Positions 35,319-43,806 of a DNA stretch of 64,000 nucleotides are shown one piece after another (the first letter of the stretch is position 1; the number at the start of each line of letters is the position of its first letter). The stretch is from Paenibacillus_V sp046244365. Its GTDB lineage: Bacteria; Bacillota; Bacilli; Paenibacillales; NBRC-103111. Location: assembly GCF_046244365.1 (NCBI RefSeq), contig NZ_CP176395.1:682001-746000 (forward strand). The letters run 5' to 3'. The notes below the pieces were generated by a model, which was not told where the DNA came from, made no database searches, and was given only the letters and a program-made list of their open reading frames with translations. The translations under genes and the position numbers were made by a program.

Positions 35319-36824
35319 ATGCAAATAATGATTAAATTGGTGATGAATATGGACATTATAGAAAAAGAATCTTTGTTTTATAGAAAACCCACTAAAACCT
35401 TAGGATATCTTAATTTTTTGAATGGAATGGTAACTATAAATGCTTTGCCAAATATACATAAAAGCACGATTCGTGGAATGAATAGGGTTAAATCATCTGA
35501 GAATAGAGTGAAAATTTTACAGCATGAACTAAAAAGTAAAGCTCGTTATTCAAAAGATATAATCAGATTTCTATCTGAGATGACTACTTACTTTCATGAA
35601 TTAAAACATTGGCATGAATATGTAGGAACTAGTCTTGGTTACGAAATTTTTAGGATCCATTTGGAGTATTATTCAAGAGCAATAATGATTTTAAGACATA
35701 TAGGTAATCATCAGAAGCAAATAAAACTGCCCTTAAAAGATCATTCATTTTATAGTAAGGCAACTAGACAGCATTATATAGAATACAAAGAGTTTCTGAA
35801 AAGGTATGGAGAACTAAGGAAACATAAACTTTTCATAGTTGATAACATCTTTGAAGATGTTAGAAAAATAAAAACTAAGAATCTAAAAACCAGGATATTG
35901 AAATCTATTCCATTCTTCTTGGATGAATTAAACATGGATGAAGTAATTTTAGCTGACGTTCCGGTAACAGGAATATCTTTACTAGAGGCATCAGCTGTTC
36001 TTACTCAAGTTTTCGCAATTCATGACGTGTACGGTTTAGAGGAGTCAAGCCTCTTTTTAAAACGAGCATTTGAAGCTCCAACCCTTTGGGCGTACAATTC
36101 TATTATAAAATCCATGATATTAGCACAATCGAATGTTCCACTAGAGATGATGCAGGCCATCATATCACATTCCATCACTTATCCCTTAATAGCGAAACAA
36201 AAAAATGAGAATGACCCAATTGAACGATTCGTTATATTTCTTGAAGAGTTAAAGAAGACCGTGGAAGTGCCTCAATCTCTCCAAGAAATCGAAAAATGGA
36301 TATTAAATATTTATCGAAAGCACTTTTGGATAGAACCCAAGGATTTCCTGGTAAAGCAAATAAATGAATCAAGGGAATTATTGAAACGACATCAACTTGA
36401 TTTGCAGAAAACCGATAATTTAACGGATGCAATTGAAGACTATTATGCAGCGTATCATTCTGATAGGTTATATTTCTTGGAAAAGACATATGAGAACGTT
36501 ATTTTTTGGTCAAACGATTATTACTATGTAGAAAACCCCACTCCACACACAATTAATTTACCTACAACTTATAGAAGCCCGGTAAGACTAAAAAAAAATG
36601 AGTGGAACTCTAGTTTAAGATGGTTTTTCTCAACACATATCGTTGATTATTTAATTTCCAAACCTAAAGAAGAGTTCATATGTCCGTTCAAAGGGAAAAA
36701 TCATTGTCCCGTTGAAACGGAAACTTGTGGTACATTGCCTCTACAGATGCCTCCTGAACATCCTGAATGCGAATTTTTAGTTACCTCATGTGAAATTGTC
36801 TTGCCAAACTGGGATCTAATTTAA
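35319..36824 (+). CDS. Orphan HExxH protein with cysteine-rich C-terminus
   Basis: 501 residues, no family recognised. HELKH at residues 93-97 is a zincin-type metal motif inside a helix (FLSEMTTYFHELKHWHEY). The middle is helical and Lys/Glu rich. The last 45 residues hold five Cys (in CPFKGKNHC, ETETC, HPEC and TSC) suggestive of a metal-binding module. No signal peptide or TM segment, so probably cytoplasmic. ATG 35319 has AGGAAAA 5 bases upstream; ATG 35349 is an alternative. Between the kinase-like gene and the OLD nuclease. Confidence 0.6.
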   Translation: MQIMIKLVMNMDIIEKESLFYRKPTKTLGYLNFLNGMVTINALPNIHKSTIRGMNRVKSSENRVKILQHELKSKARYSKDIIRFLSEMTTYFHELKHWHEYVGTSLGYEIFRIHLEYYSRAIMILRHIGNHQKQIKLPLKDHSFYSKATRQHYIEYKEFLKRYGELRKHKLFIVDNIFEDVRKIKTKNLKTRILKSIPFFLDELNMDEVILADVPVTGISLLEASAVLTQVFAIHDVYGLEESSLFLKRAFEAPTLWAYNSIIKSMILAQSNVPLEMMQAIISHSITYPLIAKQKNENDPIERFVIFLEELKKTVEVPQSLQEIEKWILNIYRKHFWIEPKDFLVKQINESRELLKRHQLDLQKTDNLTDAIEDYYAAYHSDRLYFLEKTYENVIFWSNDYYYVENPTPHTINLPTTYRSPVRLKKNEWNSSLRWFFSTHIVDYLISKPKEEFICPFKGKNHCPVETETCGTLPLQMPPEHPECEFLVTSCEIVLPNWDLI

Positions 36825-36944
36825 TAATAAAAGAACTTAGTATGATTGCTTCCATGAATCTTCTTGATGTTGGGTGTAGTTCATAGTAATGGAACATTTT
36901 CTTTAATTCTAATAATTTTACTGGTACTGGAGGAGGGTATTGTT

Positions 36945-38768
36945 GTGAGGCTTTCTAAAATAACCATTCGCAATTTTAAAGGAATTCGAGAAATAAGTAT
37001 CGACATTGAGAATATCTCAATTTTGATTGGACCGAATAATGTAGGGAAAAGCACAGTATTACAAGCCATAAAAATGTTTGGTTCTTCACAAAAGCCAGAT
37101 AGAAAGCAATTTTATAAACACAACGTAACCAACCCAATTTCGTTCCATGCAACATTTACAGAAATAACTATGGAAGAAGCAGAATTACACGGAATCCGTG
37201 CTTCATTACATACTGACACCAATACCTTTATCGTCCGGGCCATCTACTATGCCGATGGGGAAATTATGCGAGCTTCAAAAATAACAGGGGCACCAACCCA
37301 TGACCTTGAAGATGAAGGCTGGGATGGGAAGTTAGGCGGAGGAAAAAATGCATCTCATTTTCTGAATGTCTTTCCGGAAGTTATCTATATCCCTGCAGTA
37401 AAGAACGCGATTGACGAAATTAAAGCTACGTCAGACAATATGAAAACGTTGACCACACTTTACAAACAAATTATTCACTCTCTTGATGAATATAGTGAAG
37501 CAGAAACAAAAACAAGGTTATTACAAGAAAAAATAAATAGACATGATGATGAAAGAATAAGATTTTTTGAGTCAGAAGTTCAAACATTTCTTAATGAGGT
37601 CACCTCGACAAGCATTAATTTTAAAGTAGACGTCAAGCCGATGGATGAAATAGTAAGTACAGCTGTCAGTCCATTTTTCAATTACAACGGAATTGAAACA
37701 GATTTAGAACATCAAGGTAATGGTGTTCAAAGAACATTCATACTATCTATTCTCAAGGGATTTCGAAAATTCAAAAGTCGATTTCCTAGTGACGACAAGG
37801 AAAAAGCTTCCTTTAATCGCCCGCTAATATTTGCTATCGAGGAACCGGAATTATATTTGCATCCGCAGGTTGCAAAGGTATTTAAAGATACGCTTTATGC
37901 TCTCGCGGACGATAACTTATTTCAAATTGTCGCGAGTTCACATTCTCCTAACTTTGTTGATTTATCTAAGCCCAACAGAACAGTTGCTAGATTATCTTTG
38001 AATCGTCATAATGATGTGCAAGTAAATCAAGTAAGTTCAGATATTTACGGTCTTCCAAAGGATGAAATTGAGCGTTTTCAAACATTATTAAAATTTAATC
38101 CGCATGTAAATGAGGTCTTTTTCGCAGATAAAGCAATTTTGGTTGAAGGAGATACCGAAGTTGTTGCATTCAAGCTAATAGGAGAAAAATTCGTTAGTGA
38201 AGGCGTTCTACCTGCGAATGTGTTCAACAGAACGACCTTGGTTAACTGCGCTGGTAAACCAACGATGTATATCGTGCTGAATATCCTTAATAATTTCGAT
38301 ATACCTTACACAGTAGTACATGATCTCGATATTACAGAGTTTAACAAGAAAAATGAAAGAAGAACCTCTGCTGCTTTAAAAGCTGTAATAACTATTAATC
38401 ATAAACTAGAGGTATTAGCTGAAAGTAGAGGAAATAGAAAATATGTATTACAGCATACATTTGAAGCTGAAATGCCTGATGATTACGAAAAGGGGAGTTC
38501 AAAATCCTTTTCGGCCTATGAATATATAAAAGAAAAAGCCCTTTCGGATTTACCGGACAACCTTGTTAAAATTATCGGATTATCTTATGGGTTATTACAT
38601 CCAGAGCCACCAAATCATAATGTTGAATTTTTGCTTGGCAATCTTTGTCGAAATGACTGGAATGAACTTAATCAAGCAATTGCAGAGTGGCAAGCTCCAG
38701 CGATGGATGAGTTTGTAAAGGTACTTTGGACACCAAGACTTGCCGCAGCAGGTAATGAAGAAAAATAA
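36945..38768 (+). CDS. OLD-family ATPase/TOPRIM endonuclease (class 1-like)
   Basis: 607 residues. The N-terminal ABC-type ATPase has MRLSKITIRNFKGI and Walker A GPNNVGKST (29-37); Walker B is at about 300 (FAIEEPELYLHPQ). The C-terminal TOPRIM nuclease has ILVEGDTE near 398 and the DxD motif in VHDLDITEF near 459. GTG 36945 is chosen because GGAGGAGGG lies 8 bases before it; the longer frame adds a hydrophobic tail. OLD proteins act in phage exclusion (P2 Old, Gabija GajA). No GajB helicase adjoins it. Confidence 0.9.
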   Translation: MRLSKITIRNFKGIREISIDIENISILIGPNNVGKSTVLQAIKMFGSSQKPDRKQFYKHNVTNPISFHATFTEITMEEAELHGIRASLHTDTNTFIVRAIYYADGEIMRASKITGAPTHDLEDEGWDGKLGGGKNASHFLNVFPEVIYIPAVKNAIDEIKATSDNMKTLTTLYKQIIHSLDEYSEAETKTRLLQEKINRHDDERIRFFESEVQTFLNEVTSTSINFKVDVKPMDEIVSTAVSPFFNYNGIETDLEHQGNGVQRTFILSILKGFRKFKSRFPSDDKEKASFNRPLIFAIEEPELYLHPQVAKVFKDTLYALADDNLFQIVASSHSPNFVDLSKPNRTVARLSLNRHNDVQVNQVSSDIYGLPKDEIERFQTLLKFNPHVNEVFFADKAILVEGDTEVVAFKLIGEKFVSEGVLPANVFNRTTLVNCAGKPTMYIVLNILNNFDIPYTVVHDLDITEFNKKNERRTSAALKAVITINHKLEVLAESRGNRKYVLQHTFEAEMPDDYEKGSSKSFSAYEYIKEKALSDLPDNLVKIIGLSYGLLHPEPPNHNVEFLLGNLCRNDWNELNQAIAEWQAPAMDEFVKVLWTPRLAAAGNEEK

Positions 38769-38810
38769 TACGTCAGACAATTAAACGGGAAATGATATTT
38801 TTAAGACAAT

Positions 38811-38844
38811 ACGAGGCTGTCATGAAATTGATCGGCAGCCTCGT
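38811..38844 (+). terminator. Hairpin after the OLD gene
   Basis: ACGAGGCTG pairs with CAGCCTCGT (38836-38844) with a 16-base loop. There is no T run, so termination is uncertain. From 38769 to 39093 only this hairpin and the arm repeats were seen. Confidence 0.45.
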
Positions 38845-38954
38845 AAATTGCTGTAATTAGTCGTTAGCTACTATTGGATAACTGCCTTATTAAATTATTT
38901 CAAGGAAAAAGATCAACTGCTATTTGTAAAGCAGTAATAGCAACAAGGTATTAA

Positions 38955-38978
38955 CTGGTCAAGATTCTGGTCAAGAAT
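38955..38978 (+). repeat. Arm-type direct repeats, right end of segment B
   Basis: CTGGTCAAGAT at 38955 and CTGGTCAAGAAT at 38967, spaced 12 bases. They correspond to the TTGGTCAAGAA pair at 30703 near the left end. Confidence 0.65.
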
Positions 38979-39093
38979 ATTCTGTTTCTATAACTCGGAC
39001 GTTAGGGGCTAACCCGATATTCATGCCCCGAACCCCTTGATATGACTACGCTTTTGCTCGATGGGACTTATTTGCAAGATGGTGTTTCTTATC

Positions 39094-39148
39094 TTGAGGG
39101 GGGTGGCGCCCATTGGGTGTGCGGGTTCAAATCCCGCCGACCGCACCA
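39094..39148 (+). repeat. att repeat copy 3 (tRNA-Leu 3' end, one base longer)
   Basis: 55 bases matching the tRNA-Leu 3' end with six instead of five G after TTGA. It has no 5' half, so it is not a tRNA. Right boundary of segment B. Confidence 0.92.
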
Positions 39149-39492
39149 TAATTTTTTAAAGCGTAAAGCCTCGATATATAAGGGTTTTAGGTACTTAGGG
39201 ACGGATGGGCGACGGGATTTTGTGGTTCATATTCCGGGAGCCGTGAAATGAAATAAACGGATTTGTTGGGACACAAGGACGAACAAATGCTCATCTCCCG
39301 CGCGCGGTGCCATCGCGGCACGCGGTTCTCGGTCTGGTCCACGTCGGCGGTCAACCCTCGTACTGTTCGGCCGGTTCGTTTTCCAATAATCTTGTTGACA
39401 CGTGGTAACACGGGTGATACCATGTTGTCAGACTTGTACTTGCACTACTTCTGCACATTGAAAACTCAATACGTACGAAAGGACTGGCGGGT
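39149..39492 (+). other. Duplicated tRNA-Leu downstream flank and gene-free stretch
   Basis: The first 45 bases (TTTAAAGCGTAAAGCC, then GATATATAAGGG) repeat the bases that follow the intact tRNA-Leu at 17642, with a decayed terminator. The remainder up to 39492 has no recognised gene. Confidence 0.6.
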
Positions 39493-39795
39493 ATGTCGAT
39501 GCATGTTATCCAGCAGTTTCCTAATCTTGTGTTTACGGAAGAAGCGTTTGCGGCTTCTTTCTCCGGCAGCTTGCTAGATCCGGGGGAGAAAAGACGCATG
39601 CTCGAAGCTTTTTCCTACCTCGATCTATTCGGTCCCGATAAGACGTTTATGGGGAGAAGAATCAGGGGGAAGCAAGGTGCTTGGGAGCTTGTGGTAAAGG
39701 GAAGTTCCCGGAAGGAATGGACATTTGCCATTACCGTGGATGCGGACGATCATTCGAAAATGATAGTGATTGACTTCAATGCGAAGGAAATCTAG
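39493..39795 (+). CDS. RelE/HigB-like putative toxin
   Basis: 100 residues. The second half (GRRIRGKQGAWELVV, RKEWTFAITVD, KMIVIDFNAKEI) resembles the beta-sheet and basic positions of RelE/HigB ribosome-dependent RNases; the match is by pattern only. GGCGGGT precedes ATG 39493. An XRE-type HTH gene follows on the same strand but 229 bases away, an unusually wide gap for a toxin-antitoxin pair. Confidence 0.5.
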   Translation: MSMHVIQQFPNLVFTEEAFAASFSGSLLDPGEKRRMLEAFSYLDLFGPDKTFMGRRIRGKQGAWELVVKGSSRKEWTFAITVDADDHSKMIVIDFNAKEI

Positions 39796-40024
39796 TATTC
39801 GAATGAAACGTCGAAGCAGGATGCTCATGGGCTCGAATCGAGAAGGTATAGGACAACTGCCTTCTCGGTCGTTACTCCCTCCATACGTACTGTTGAGTGA
39901 AGAAAAGCGGAAGTTTTCGATACGGCTTATAAATCCGAATAAAAAGGAGAGGATGAATGTAAGGAGCTTTTCTAATCGCATGCGTCTGAAGTAGTTTTTT
40001 AAGAATTGAAAGGAGAACAACATT

Positions 40025-40315
40025 TTGAAAACCGGAAAGCAGGTCCCTGATCATGTTGTTCACGATGTTCAAGAACTTGACGTGCCGCTGGAGTTTTATC
40101 AAATTTCCGAACCTAAGAAGGAAATATCATTATCCATTAAGAGAAGTTTAGAAAAGAAACGGTTATCGATACGTAAATTAGCAGAAATGACGGGAATGAA
40201 ACATCCGCAAATATTACGCGTGACTAGCGGAGACACCAATTACAATCTGGATACGTTATTAAAGATTTTAGAAGCATTGGATTTAGAATTAGTCATTCGT
40301 GATAAAAATAAATAA
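40025..40315 (+). CDS. XRE-type HTH protein, putative antitoxin
   Basis: 96 residues starting at TTG 40025 after GAAAGGAG. The HTH spans about residues 38-90 (SIKRSLEKKRLSIRKLAEMTGMKHPQILRV.. then NLDTLLKILEALDLEL). The layout fits a HigA/XRE antitoxin and the partner would be the RelE-like protein upstream. A DNA-binding regulator without toxin partner is the alternative. Confidence 0.7.
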   Translation: MKTGKQVPDHVVHDVQELDVPLEFYQISEPKKEISLSIKRSLEKKRLSIRKLAEMTGMKHPQILRVTSGDTNYNLDTLLKILEALDLELVIRDKNK

Positions 40316-40431
40316 TAATAAATCATTGATTTTTTATCATGGCAAGTATAGTGGTATGTTTTGTTATGGCCCAATGGATGGTGGACTTAAAGCTGCCTTG
40401 CCGTGCCGGCTATATAAATAGTGTTTATTTA

Positions 40432-40459
40432 AACGATCGCCTTCGGCGGTCGTTTTTTT
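40432..40459 (+). terminator. Terminator after the XRE gene
   Basis: AACGATCGCC pairs with GGCGGTCGTT (one G-T pair) around TTC, followed by seven T. Confidence 0.85.
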
Positions 40460-40512
40460 CTATTTTGCCTTGTTTGACATTTCGGTAACATATATGATAC
40501 CATTCTATAAAA

Positions 40513-40755
40513 ATGGGTAATATATATATTACCAATATAGAACTGGGAGTTGATCTTATTTTGTATGCTGTTTTCTATAATCATCAAATGCTGACCGAGC
40601 CATGCACGGAGCTTGAGGCCCGGCTGCATGATCTCCGCTTAAAAGATATTTTTATGAATTTGGAAGTCCGCAAAGTGGAATCGCGCTGCATAGCAGATTT
40701 TGAGAAGGGCAGATCATTGAATGTTTATAGATTCCCGAGCTTGTCAAAGGCTTGA
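40513..40755 (+). CDS. Hypothetical protein, 80 residues
   Basis: Starts ATG 40513 with no good ribosome site; reads MGNIYITNIELGVDLILYAVFY and ends FPSLSKA. No family recognised. Its end overlaps the next frame, and the two might be one gene split by a frameshift near 40740. Confidence 0.35.
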   Translation: MGNIYITNIELGVDLILYAVFYNHQMLTEPCTELEARLHDLRLKDIFMNLEVRKVESRCIADFEKGRSLNVYRFPSLSKA

Positions 40756-41017
40756 CCCTAGATCCGTAGAACAGGCTAAGGCAAAGCCGAAGCTTATGCG
40801 TATAATGGTTCGCAGTGACCGCAGCTTCACTTATTTTTGCACGGAAGGAAGCAAGGTGTCTGTTCCTCCGAATGCAACTTTTCGCGTGGATGTAATAGGG
40901 CTTTATCTGTATAAATTGTTTATCGCTAAGTCGGTAGAGGTTGTTATCGAAGAAGATCAATTCCAGTTTTTCCTGCAGAATAGACTGTTTAGTGTAGTTG
41001 CCGATGACGATTCCTAA
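40721..41017 (+). CDS. Hypothetical protein, up to 98 residues
   Basis: Overlaps the previous gene in another frame. The convincing part starts at about 40796 (MRIMVRSDRSFTYFCTEGSKVSV) and ends QNRLFSVVADDDS. Unknown function; possibly the C-terminal half of a frameshifted gene with 40513-40755. Confidence 0.4.
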   Translation: MFIDSRACQRLDPRSVEQAKAKPKLMRIMVRSDRSFTYFCTEGSKVSVPPNATFRVDVIGLYLYKLFIAKSVEVVIEEDQFQFFLQNRLFSVVADDDS

Positions 41018-41176
41018 ATGGTGCGGGCCGATCCGGCAAAGCGAAGGAATCCGGTGGATAAATTCGCCTAAAGTATACTGCCAAACTATACTGCCAAACT
41101 ATACCCCGGTATAATACTCTGACCTGCTATGCAGGTGGTAAAGTGGAAGCATAAGAGGACTAACTAGCACAATAGA

Positions 41177-41206
41177 ACCTAACGGCAGATTGCCGCTAGG
41201 TTTTTC
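41177..41206 (+). terminator. Terminator in the gap before the helicase gene
   Basis: ACCTAACGGCA pairs with TGCCGCTAGGT, followed by five T. The 309-base gap 41018-41326 otherwise holds a GGTATAATTT element at about 41222 that may be the helicase promoter -10. Confidence 0.8.
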
Positions 41207-41326
41207 GTATCTTCTATGCATGGTATAATTTAGCTGATTTTGCGGCTGGACGGCGTGCGGGAATCGGCGCCGAGTATCGGGATTTGATTTTATTATTTAC
41301 GTTCGTGACTGGGGGCTTTTCACCAT

Positions 41327-43786
41327 ATGTATGCCATTTCGATAACGGAAACCGCGAATAAAGAAATACAGAGCCTTCCGCCGAAACTGCTTGAGCAGGT
41401 CATTAAACGTATTACGTGGCTTCGCGAGGGAAATTGGAAAAACGGCACGCGAGTAAAAAAGCTCAGGGCTATGAAAAAGCAAATGACGATTTATGAGGCG
41501 CGTATAGATAAAGCCCGCCGTATGCTGTTTACCTTGTTTCGCCCTATTGAATCCGATCGGATGGAGATTATGATCTTTCATCCGGCGGTTGCTCACGACG
41601 ATGTCATTCATGAGGCTAAATCGATTTTTGGCGTAAGCGAATTTGAGCGGCATGTTTATGAAGAGTCACCTGAGATTGAATTGGACTTGACTGAGGAGCA
41701 AAAAACATGGGAGCTCCAAACCCCATTTTTCCAAAGAGTGGACCAGCTTAAGGCATTCGAGCTGGACGATGAATCCATCCTGCGTTTTTTAGCGAGGACC
41801 GAGATCGCTTCGCAAGAATTCTGGGAGCTTAAGCTGCGCTTGAATCCGTATCAAAGGGAGCTTGTAAAGCTGGACATGCCTCTATTGATCGCAGGTACGG
41901 CCGGCAGCGGCAAAACGACGATATTGCTCCATCGCCTTGTGACGGAGCCGCACACCCCTAAGCTGTATATAACATACAGCAAAAAGCTTCGCGAAACGGC
42001 AGAGCACATGTTTAAAAGTCTTGTCAGAGGTATTGATTATGAGCAGGAGTACTTGAGAAATACGGCTTTTTTAACCTTCGAGGACCTGATCCAGTCTTAT
42101 GAGCTTGATCGTATTAAGCCGCGGATGAATCTCGAGCGTTTCTCCAATGAATACCACATTTATGCTAGGGGAAAAAACCTGGAGGGCCAATATCCCGGCA
42201 GTATGGTGTGGGAGGAAATCCGGGGAGTCATTAAGGGCGGGGCCCATCTATCGGACGGCCACGATATTCTTACTTACGAGCGCTATGAATCTCTTAATGA
42301 GCATCAGGCGATCTTTGAGAAGAGAAGACGCAGGGAAGTCTATAGCATTTTTGAATGGTATCAAAGGAATCTTGCTGAAGAAGAGCGGGTAGATGAGCTG
42401 GACCTGCTCCGCAAATGCCTGAGAAAGCATAAAACAGCATACGAAATCGTGATGTGCGATGAAGTTCAAGACTTGTCCATGCTTCATGTCGAGCTGCTGT
42501 TCCTGTTGGCTAACCGGAGAGCGGACCGTATTGTACTTGCCGGCGACGATCATCAGATCGTTCATCACAGCGGCTTCCGCTGGGAAAATGTGAAGGATAT
42601 GCTGTATAAGAAGCTGGGCAAAGCCGTTAACGGCATTGAGGCTTTAACGCATAATTATCGGAACTCCGGCAGCATCGCGAAGCTTGCGGGCGCCATTAAT
42701 CATATCCAGCGGGAGTATACGGATTACAAATACAAAACGCAGAATCTGGAAAGCTATATCGAAGGGCCTGAGCCCATTCTTTTTGAGAATGATACTGAAG
42801 ATGCCATGTATAAGCGTCTGGAAGCTTTAGGGCCCCTGGATGCGGTGATGGTTCGTGATTCCGGCGAAAGCAGGAAGCTGAAGCAGGCCTTCCGGAAGAT
42901 GGATAAGCTGCCTCCGCTAGTTTACTCTGTAGAAGAAGCGAAGGGTCTGGAGTTTCATAGAGTCTTTTTGTGGAAAATGATACAGGAAGGCTCTGTTGTG
43001 AATGAAAAATGGAAGAAGCTGCTTCGCGGCTTAAACGTAAAGCAGCAGCTCAAGGATGTGGAGCAGCGGTTTATTCGTCAAGAGGTAAGCCTTCTGTATG
43101 TAGCCGTTACTCGCGGTATGAGCGGATGTTGTATTTATGAGGGGGAGAAGCTACCCGCGTTCTGGAATATGCCTCGTTTGCGAGAATCGGTAAAGATTGC
43201 CGGCGTTGATTCGCAAGAGCAAGCCGAAGAAAAGCCGGTTGTTTATACAGAGGCGGATTGGTTTATACGGGCCAAGGAATTGGTTGAGAAGAAGCTTTAC
43301 CCTCAAGCATTGGAATGCTTGGAGCGCGTGCGAAGCCGTCCGGAGGCAGTCCATTTGCAGGAGCTGTGCCGAGCCTATTTGCTCAAGGGCGAAAATAAAC
43401 TGCAGGAGGCGGCTGAGCGTTTTCTGTCGCTGGGGGTGCAGGACGAGGCCATTGCTTGCTATGACGCCTGCGATATGTATGATGACATTATCAAAAAAAT
43501 AGTAAAACGCAACACCAATGACCTGTACAAAATTTATATGCTGAAAAAGATGGACAAGGAAAAGCAATACGGCGGGAGCGGAGCCTATTGCCTTCAGCTC
43601 GGAAGATATTACGAGGCGGCGGCTAGGCTGGAGAAATCCCCGTCGCGCGACCACTGGAAGACGGCTGCCGTTGCTTATCGGGAGGCGGCAAGACGTACGG
43701 ATGACGAGGAGAACAGGGCCGACTGGTTGAAGAAAGCCTTGGTGCTGGATCGAAAATACGAGTCGACGCCGAAATACAAGCGATAA
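41327..43786 (+). CDS. RelE-like domain fused to a UvrD/Rep-type helicase with TPR-like tail
   Basis: 819 residues in three parts. Residues 1-90 look like a RelE/ParE-type toxin fold (MYAISITETANKEIQSLPPKLLEQV, then GTRVKKLRAMKKQMTIYEARI). Residues about 170-620 are a superfamily 1 helicase: Walker A AGTAGSGKTT near 188, Walker B CDEVQDLS near 377, GDDHQIVH, AKGLEFHRVFLW near 537 and VAVTRGMSGC near 591. The C-terminal 190 residues are helical and TPR-like (YPQALECLERVRSRPEAV). A RelE-helicase fusion is unusual. Followed 20 bases later by another TPR gene, probably its partner. Confidence 0.82.
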   Translation: MYAISITETANKEIQSLPPKLLEQVIKRITWLREGNWKNGTRVKKLRAMKKQMTIYEARIDKARRMLFTLFRPIESDRMEIMIFHPAVAHDDVIHEAKSIFGVSEFERHVYEESPEIELDLTEEQKTWELQTPFFQRVDQLKAFELDDESILRFLARTEIASQEFWELKLRLNPYQRELVKLDMPLLIAGTAGSGKTTILLHRLVTEPHTPKLYITYSKKLRETAEHMFKSLVRGIDYEQEYLRNTAFLTFEDLIQSYELDRIKPRMNLERFSNEYHIYARGKNLEGQYPGSMVWEEIRGVIKGGAHLSDGHDILTYERYESLNEHQAIFEKRRRREVYSIFEWYQRNLAEEERVDELDLLRKCLRKHKTAYEIVMCDEVQDLSMLHVELLFLLANRRADRIVLAGDDHQIVHHSGFRWENVKDMLYKKLGKAVNGIEALTHNYRNSGSIAKLAGAINHIQREYTDYKYKTQNLESYIEGPEPILFENDTEDAMYKRLEALGPLDAVMVRDSGESRKLKQAFRKMDKLPPLVYSVEEAKGLEFHRVFLWKMIQEGSVVNEKWKKLLRGLNVKQQLKDVEQRFIRQEVSLLYVAVTRGMSGCCIYEGEKLPAFWNMPRLRESVKIAGVDSQEQAEEKPVVYTEADWFIRAKELVEKKLYPQALECLERVRSRPEAVHLQELCRAYLLKGENKLQEAAERFLSLGVQDEAIACYDACDMYDDIIKKIVKRNTNDLYKIYMLKKMDKEKQYGGSGAYCLQLGRYYEAAARLEKSPSRDHWKTAAVAYREAARRTDDEENRADWLKKALVLDRKYESTPKYKR

Positions 43787-43806
43787 TCGATCCTAGGAGT
43801 GCGACT

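Larger units (their letters stand above)
30548..39148. mobile_element. Accessory segment B, degenerate ICE-like element with a defence-like cargo
   Basis: Lies between att copies 2 and 3. From the left it carries a broken Tn916/ICEBs1-type integrase, a small ORF, an excisionase-like gene, then four AT-rich cargo genes. TGGTCAAGA repeat pairs lie inside both ends (30703 and 38955). Base composition is clearly more AT-rich than the host genes on either side. Confidence 0.8.

Noticed and set aside
36945..43786. Gabija system (GajA OLD nuclease plus GajB helicase)
   Set aside because: An OLD nuclease and a UvrD-type helicase both occur, but they are 2.5 kb apart, separated by att copy 3 and a toxin-like pair. 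The helicase has an N-terminal RelE-like domain and TPR tail not found in GajB.
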